Of a DNA stretch of 64,000 bases, positions 63,601 through 64,000 are shown piece by piece. Below the pieces are notes generated by a model. The model was given only the letters and a program-made list of their open reading frames with translations, searched no databases and had not been told where the DNA came from. Numbering within the stretch: position 1 is the first letter of the stretch; every line of letters starts with the position of its first letter. The stretch spans positions 124,001-188,000 of the forward strand of contig WBMW01000795.1 in assembly GCA_013396635.1 (NCBI GenBank), written 5' to 3'. Origin of the DNA: Penelope pileata. Lineage: Eukaryota; Chordata; Aves; Galliformes; Cracidae. The translations under genes and the position numbers were made by a program.

Positions 63601-63990
63601 AAATATTGATGCTGTTTTTGATATATTTACCTCTCTTTTCCTTTTTTTGAAATCTTTTTTGAGCCCAAGTAGTATGAATTAAGTAGAGACCCTACCATGC
63701 AAAGTATATATGTTTTAATCTGTCCATAATATAAACACTTGGGTACCATTTTGGTTTTATGTTCTGGTTTTCTAAACCTAGATGTAAAGGTGCCCTGTTG
63801 ACCTAAACCTCTTTGATTTCCCTCAGCCACAAGAGGGCTATCTAATGGTGCAGCAGTTCCAGTATTTGGGATGGGCTTCTCACAGAGATGTACCAGCTTC
63901 CAAGAGATCCTTCTTGAAGTTAATCCTCCAGGTTGAAAAATGGCAAGAGGAATGTGAAGAAGGAGAGGGCCGGACCATCATTCATTGCTT
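30475..63990 (+). CDS. PTPRK: PTPRK, receptor protein tyrosine phosphatase kappa (partial, 19 exons in window)
   Basis: Type I membrane protein of the R2B (MAM-Ig-FN3) receptor phosphatases. The family mediates homophilic cell adhesion and removes phosphate from tyrosines of junction and growth-factor signalling proteins. The coding segments are 30475-30613, 33916-33945, 37428-37588, 39675-39710, 42333-42344, 43419-43603, 45363-45450, 46444-46520, 46715-46732, 49218-49254, 50904-51001, 51732-51848, 53491-53645, 54736-54871, 56774-56923, 57526-57699, 60934-61065, 61295-61420 and 63827-63990. They total 2035 nt with all microexons, or 1939 nt without. The frame runs without a stop through all junctions and every intron is GT-AG. 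Order: ectodomain stalk, membrane helix, juxtamembrane region, D1 (NYINANYID, GWPDHGVP, HCSAGAGRTG), D2 up to HCL. The MAM, Ig and FN3 exons lie upstream of the window and the last D2 residues lie downstream. The choice of PTPRK over PTPRM, PTPRT or PTPRU rests on remembered family sequences and is firm. Confidence 0.97.
31235..31251. promoter_or_regulatory. Candidate CTCF binding site
   Basis: TAGCGCCATCTGCGGGA fits the reverse form of the CTCF core (Y-GCC-M-Y-CT-R-S-K-GG) at nearly all positions. It lies in a patch with more CpG than the surrounding intron. The match is to a remembered consensus only; binding is not shown by sequence. Confidence 0.45.
33740..33770 (+). promoter_or_regulatory. 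Two UGCAUG motifs upstream of the 30-nt microexon
   Basis: TGCATG at 33740-33745 and at 33765-33770, 25 bases apart. This is the binding hexamer of RBFOX splicing factors. Upstream placement is usually linked to exon skipping. Confidence 0.55.
33916..33945 (+). CDS. PTPRK: PTPRK 30-nt microexon, tyrosine-rich juxtamembrane insert
   Basis: The 30-nt exon sits between CAG and GTAAGT. The leftover 'ag' of the membrane exon plus this exon gives RRSYYSYSYY, and its last two bases 'ct' join the first base 'c' of the next exon to give L, then KLAKKRK. If it is skipped, 'ag' plus 'c' gives S, the usual KKSKLAKKRK form. Inclusion therefore adds ten residues with five tyrosines right after the membrane. 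As I remember, the paralogue PTPRT has a similar YSYSYYL segment here, which supports a real exon. Two UGC triplets (33906-33908, 33910-33912) lie against the acceptor. Confidence 0.93.
33946..37427. other. Intron sequence after the 30-nt microexon
   Basis: Noncoding. It holds a short (GGTT)n run at 35700-35716 and poly-T/poly-A runs. I see no further exon and no recognisable transposon. Confidence 0.7.
37428..37588 (+). CDS. PTPRK: PTPRK juxtamembrane exon
   Basis: Encodes KLAKKRKDAMGTTRQEMTHM, continuing as VNAMDRSYADQ, then STLHAEDPLSITFMDSHNFN and PR. The first base completes the codon split across the membrane-exon junction, and the last base 't' begins a codon finished by one of three alternative following exons. 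The donor is GTAAGT. This is the PTPRK-specific juxtamembrane text. In R2B phosphatases this region leads to the N-terminal helix of D1 and binds regulatory partners. Confidence 0.97.
37589..39674. other. Intron before the 36-nt microexon
   Basis: Noncoding. An open frame of 123 codons (38083-38454, plus) and an overlapping one on the other strand have no recognisable domain and no splice-site support. Confidence 0.7.
39675..39710 (+). CDS. PTPRK: PTPRK 36-nt microexon
   Basis: A 36-nt exon between CTACAG and GTGAGG. With the leftover 't' it reads LPNDPLVPTAVL, and its final 'g' joins the next exon as GAT (D) when the 12-nt exon is skipped. If the microexon itself is skipped, 't' plus 'at' gives Y at this place. 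The related PTPRM has DPFVPTAILVPI at the same point, as I remember it, so this is a known type of R2B juxtamembrane segment. Two UGCAUG motifs follow closely (39742-39747 and 39761-39766). Confidence 0.93.
   Translation, partial: CPMIHLCRQLC
39711..42332. other. Intron between the 36-nt and 12-nt microexons
   Basis: Noncoding. Two UGCAUG motifs lie at its 5' end; otherwise there is nothing I recognise. Confidence 0.7.
39742..39766 (+). promoter_or_regulatory. Two UGCAUG motifs downstream of the 36-nt microexon
   Basis: TGCATG at 39742-39747 and 39761-39766, starting 32 and 51 bases after the exon end. Binding of RBFOX proteins downstream of an exon is known to promote inclusion. A random hexamer is expected about once per 4 kb, so two here is notable. 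Confidence 0.7.
42333..42344 (+). CDS. PTPRK: PTPRK 12-nt microexon
   Basis: Only 12 nt (TG CCT ATT ACT G) between AAAG and a perfect GTAAGT donor. After the 36-nt microexon it reads V-P-I-T and then D, giving PTAVLVPITDENHS. Directly after the 37428 exon it also stays in frame (L-P-I-T-D). PTPRM has VPIND here, as I remember, which supports the call. Two UGC triplets lie 16-21 nt before the exon, and a GCAUG follows at +12. Ordinary gene finders miss exons of this size. Confidence 0.87.
42345..43418. other. Intron after the 12-nt microexon
   Basis: Noncoding. A GCATG lies at 42356-42360, +12 from the exon end; otherwise nothing recognised. Confidence 0.7.
42356..42360 (+). promoter_or_regulatory. 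GCAUG downstream of the 12-nt microexon
   Basis: The RBFOX core pentamer starts 12 bases after the exon end. It is preceded by G, not U, so it is weaker than the full hexamer. Confidence 0.4.
43419..43603 (+). CDS. PTPRK: PTPRK exon: juxtamembrane to wedge helix of D1
   Basis: Encodes ENHSATAESSRLLDVPRYLC, then EGTESPYQTGQLHPAIRVAD, then LLQHINLMKTSDSYGFKEEY and E. The segment QTGQLHPAIRVADLLQHI is the conserved helix-turn-helix entry to R2B D1 domains. Two leading bases complete Y or D, depending on microexon use, and the exon ends on a codon boundary with a GTGAGA donor. A 14-bp perfect hairpin lies 62 nt downstream in the intron. Confidence 0.98.
43665..43704 (+). repeat. Perfect 14-bp hairpin, 12-base loop
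   Basis: Arm 43665-43678 (TTGCACCCTTTTGT) is the exact reverse complement of 43691-43704. The loop is TTGCATTGCATT. It starts 62 bases after the donor of the 43419-43603 exon. Confidence 0.85.
44841..44862. repeat. Perfect 22-bp palindrome without spacer
   Basis: Half-site GAACTCTTCTT followed at once by its reverse complement. Contains GAA/TTC triplets and GAGTTC halves. Confidence 0.9.
45363..45450 (+). CDS. PTPRK: PTPRK exon: start of D1 catalytic domain
   Basis: Encodes SFFEGQSASWDVAKKDQNRA and KNRYGNIIA, with the last base starting Y. KNRYGNI is the phosphotyrosine-recognition motif that opens classical PTP domains (KNRY). The acceptor is TTATAG and the donor GTGAGT. The phases match both neighbours. 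Confidence 0.97.
45451..46443. other. Intron, nothing recognised
   Basis: Noncoding sequence between two D1 exons; no repeat or RNA gene seen. Confidence 0.7.
46444..46520 (+). CDS. PTPRK: PTPRK D1 exon (NYINANYID)
   Basis: Encodes (Y)DHSRVILQPVEDDPSSDYIN and ANYID, the conserved SDYINANYI motif that forms part of the D1 phosphotyrosine pocket. It ends on a codon boundary with a GTGAGT donor. The next coding unit is an 18-nt microexon only 194 bases downstream, or the exon at 49218 when that is skipped. Reading through the donor stays open for some distance, which makes a misleading longer ORF. Confidence 0.97.
46715..46732 (+). CDS. PTPRK: PTPRK 18-nt microexon inside D1 (IWLYRD)
   Basis: An 18-nt exon (ATT TGG CTG TAC AGG GAT) between CTGTAG and a perfect GTAAGT. 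It inserts IWLYRD between NANYID and GYQRPSHYI. I recall that a human PTPRK isoform is longer by six residues at this point, which fits. The insert lands in the loop after the SDYINANYI strand of the catalytic domain. Its upstream intron is the shortest in the window. A UGCAUG lies 103 nt downstream (46835-46840). Confidence 0.93.
46733..49217. other. Intron after the 18-nt microexon
   Basis: Noncoding. It contains a UGCAUG at 46835-46840 and a TATA/TATG-rich stretch at 48480-48575. The 131-codon frame on the minus strand (48404-48799) comes partly from that low-complexity stretch. Confidence 0.7.
46835..46840 (+). promoter_or_regulatory. UGCAUG downstream of the 18-nt microexon
   Basis: A full RBFOX hexamer starts 103 bases after the microexon end, within the range where such sites usually promote inclusion. 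Confidence 0.5.
49218..49254 (+). CDS. PTPRK: PTPRK D1 exon (GYQRPSHYIATQ)
   Basis: A short 37-nt constitutive exon encoding GYQRPSHYIATQ plus the first base of G. HYIATQGP is the conserved core strand of classical PTP domains. The acceptor is TTTTAG and the donor GTAAGA. Confidence 0.96.
49255..50903. other. Intron, nothing recognised
   Basis: Noncoding. A somewhat GC-richer part lies at 50220-50560. No repeat family identified. Confidence 0.7.
50904..51001 (+). CDS. PTPRK: PTPRK D1 exon (PVHETVYDFWRM)
   Basis: Encodes (G)PVHETVYDFWRMIWQEQSA and CVVMVTNLVEVGR. DFWRMIWQ and the VVMVTNLVE strand are standard PTP core motifs. Two leading bases complete G of TQGP, and the exon ends on a codon boundary before GTAAGT. 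Confidence 0.97.
51002..51731. other. Intron, nothing recognised
   Basis: Noncoding sequence between two D1 exons; no repeat seen. Confidence 0.7.
51732..51848 (+). CDS. PTPRK: PTPRK D1 exon (VKCYKYWPDD)
   Basis: Encodes VKCYKYWPDDTEVYGDFKVT, then CVEMEPLAEYVVRTFTLGR: exactly 39 codons in phase 0. KCYKYWPD is the conserved motif before the variable strand pair. The last codons read TLGR, whereas I remember TLER in mammalian PTPRK. A single base (GGA for GAA) explains the change, so it may be a species difference or a sequence error. A hAT remnant begins 117 bases after the donor. Confidence 0.97.
51965..52855 (-). mobile_element. hAT (Charlie-type) DNA transposon remnant
   Basis: The ends are imperfect inverted repeats: CGTGGGTGTCCAATC at 51965 and, reversed at the right, CAGGCATGTCCAACTC. 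Inside, the minus strand encodes pieces of the hAT transposase C-terminus: FQMECMKLQSDIPLKEKF and VLDFYKTHL (52537-52349), then, after frame breaks, SDEHLENPLRIA near 52230-52190. These are the known dimerisation-domain motifs. The right part (52640-52855) is GC-rich untranslated sequence. At about 890 bases it is internally deleted and inactive. It resembles Charlie12, which I recall from the chicken genome. Confidence 0.88.
52856..53490. other. Intron sequence after the hAT remnant, nothing recognised
   Basis: Noncoding sequence; no further repeat family recognised. Confidence 0.6.
53491..53645 (+). CDS. PTPRK: PTPRK D1 exon with WPD loop and catalytic HC
   Basis: Encodes RGYNEIREVKQFHFTGWPDH, then GVPYNATGLLSFIRRVKLSN, then PPSAGPIVVHC plus the first two bases of S. 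GWPDHGVP is the WPD loop with the general-acid aspartate. VHC contains the nucleophilic cysteine of D1. Both are intact, so D1 should be active. The intron falls inside the signature motif, splitting HCS from AGAGRTG. Confidence 0.98.
53646..54735. other. Intron inside the D1 active-site motif, nothing recognised
   Basis: AT-rich noncoding sequence between HCS and AGAGRTG. Confidence 0.7.
54736..54871 (+). CDS. PTPRK: PTPRK D1 exon with AGAGRTG loop
   Basis: Completes S and encodes AGAGRTGCYIVIDIMLDMAE, then REGVVDIYNCVKALRSRRIN, then MVQTE. It supplies the phosphate-binding arginine of the P-loop (GAGRTG) and the first half of the Q-loop (QTE), whose EQY lies in the next exon. One leading base and 45 codons. 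The donor is GTATGG, weaker than the others. Confidence 0.98.
54872..56773. other. Intron with a possible unused exon
   Basis: Contains a short CR1-tail-like motif at 55187-55203. At 55880-56091 lies a segment framed by a very strong pyrimidine tract with AG and by a GTAAAG donor (see findings). Otherwise nothing recognised. Confidence 0.6.
55187..55203 (+). repeat. Two octamers of CR1-tail type
   Basis: ATTCTATGATTCTATGA is the usual end of bird CR1 elements, but the upstream bases do not look like CR1. It is either the last trace of a very short insertion or chance. Confidence 0.35.
56774..56923 (+). CDS. PTPRK: PTPRK exon: end of D1 and D1-D2 linker
   Basis: Exactly 50 codons: [20 protein letters not shown], then IPVCEFKAAYFDMIRIDSQT, then NSSHLKDEFQ. 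EQY completes the Q-loop, whose glutamine positions the water for hydrolysis. The rest is the last D1 helix and the short linker to D2. The acceptor is TTGGTAG and the donor GTATTC. Confidence 0.97.
56924..57525. other. Intron at the D1-D2 boundary, nothing recognised
   Basis: Noncoding sequence, apart from an internal duplication of AACAGATAGGAT near 57327 and 57374. Confidence 0.7.
57526..57699 (+). CDS. PTPRK: PTPRK D2 exon 1
   Basis: 58 codons in phase 0: TLNSVTPRLQAEDCSIACLP, then RNHDKNRFMDMLPPDRCLPF, then LITIDGESSNYINAALMD. KNRFMDMLPPDRCLPF and SNYINAALMD are the D2 counterparts of KNRY and SDYINANYI. Where D1 has the recognition tyrosine of KNRY, D2 has F, one sign that D2 does not work as an enzyme. 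Confidence 0.97.
57700..60933. other. Intron with a GC-rich patch
   Basis: Noncoding. The stretch 60390-60750 is clearly richer in GC than its surroundings, with open frames of 77-91 codons on both strands, but shows no protein similarity I recognise. A possible cryptic exon at 60386-60518 is discussed in the findings. Confidence 0.6.
60934..61065 (+). CDS. PTPRK: PTPRK D2 exon 2
   Basis: 44 codons: SYRQPAAFIVTQHPLPNTVK, then DFWRLVYDYGCTSLVMLNEV, then DLAQ. It is the D2 equivalent of the HYIATQGP-DFW exons of D1. The acceptor is TTTGCAG and the donor GTTAGT. The following intron is only 229 bases. Confidence 0.97.
61295..61420 (+). CDS. PTPRK: PTPRK D2 exon 3
   Basis: 42 codons: GCPQYWPEEGILRYGPIQVE, then CMSCSMDCDVINRIFRICNL, then TR. 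CPQYWPE matches the KCYKYWPD exon of D1. The acceptor is GTGCAG and the donor GTAAGC. Confidence 0.97.
61421..62277. other. Intron before the mariner copy, nothing recognised
   Basis: Noncoding sequence; the open frames at 61843-62164 have no recognisable domain. Confidence 0.6.
62278..62823 (+). mobile_element. Mariner (Galluhop-like) element, internally deleted
   Basis: Flanked by TA on both sides (62278-62279, 62822-62823). The left end GAGGGCTGGTCTGAAAGTAA, followed by TGCCTCC, is mirrored at the right by GCATTTCTTTCACAGTGACC, a decayed inverted repeat. The plus-strand frame from 62415 gives the transposase N-terminus with its helix-turn-helix: IEFLHEEKMVPIDIHQHL, then VDVSTVRGWVVRFSSGNSDV, ending near 62660. 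What follows (HHW-like codons, then 3' UTR text) is the tail of the same family, so about 0.7 kb of transposase, including the catalytic D-D-D region, was deleted near 62650-62680. It is nonautonomous. Confidence 0.9.
62824..63826. other. Intron before the last exon, nothing recognised
   Basis: AT- and pyrimidine-rich noncoding sequence; no repeat family or RNA gene seen. Confidence 0.6.
63827..63990 (+). CDS. PTPRK: PTPRK D2 exon 4, ends at pseudo-active-site HCL
   Basis: Encodes PQEGYLMVQQFQYLGWASHR, then DVPASKRSFLKLILQVEKWQ, then EECEEGEGRTIIHC plus the first two bases of L. At the WPD position the sequence is WASH, so the general acid is missing. D2 is a pseudophosphatase here, as in other R2B members. 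The donor GTGAGT is present and the window ends 10 bases later. The NGGGRSG loop and the last helices lie outside. Confidence 0.97.
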
Positions 63991-64000
63991 GTGAGTGATT

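Noticed and set aside
1..64000. tRNA, rRNA, CRISPR array or prokaryotic operon
   Set aside because: No cloverleaf with A and B boxes, no regularly spaced repeats and no dense coding were seen; the window is a vertebrate gene with long introns.

Overview
The window is vertebrate genomic DNA, almost certainly from a bird. The evidence is CR1 LINE 3' tails (octamers of the type ATTCTATG), a Galluhop-like mariner, a Charlie-type hAT remnant and an LTR of avian ERV type. It carries one recognisable gene, on the plus strand and partial at both ends: PTPRK, receptor protein tyrosine phosphatase kappa (R2B family). The transmembrane sequence (AGISAGILVFILLLLVVIL) and the juxtamembrane motif QEMTHMVNAMDRSYADQ separate it from PTPRM, PTPRT and PTPRU. 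A galliform such as chicken is most likely, because of the mariner type, but the species is an inference.

Layout. Bases 1-30474 are intron, with no exon I can recognise. This stretch holds three CR1 copies (3326-4005; 17210-17920, old; 22386-22569, cut at an N), one old LTR remnant (13545-14060), a near-perfect 45-bp inverted repeat (5621-5752), an (AAT)n microsatellite and a G-quadruplex-capable run. From 30475 to 63990 I place 19 exons by reading frame, splice sites and protein identity. They cover the end of the ectodomain, the membrane segment, the juxtamembrane region, the whole first phosphatase domain (D1, active) and the second domain (D2, inactive) up to its HCL motif. The window ends 10 bases after that exon, so about 60 C-terminal residues are missing. 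The introns of this part contain a hAT remnant (51965-52855) and a 546-bp internally deleted mariner (62278-62823).

The most interesting content is four phase-preserving microexons of 30, 36, 12 and 18 nt (33916-33945, 39675-39710, 42333-42344, 46715-46732). Three lie in the juxtamembrane segment and one inside D1. Each has clean splice sites and keeps the frame whether included or skipped. GCAUG-type RBFOX motifs lie downstream of three of them (two UGCAUG copies within about 60 nt of the 36-nt exon) and upstream of the fourth. UGC triplets, as bound by SRRM4, lie close to the acceptors of two. The sequence therefore suggests a regulated, possibly neural, splicing programme that rewires the link between membrane and phosphatase. 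No bacterial, CRISPR or operon-like system is present, and the other open reading frames look like chance ORFs or repeat remnants.
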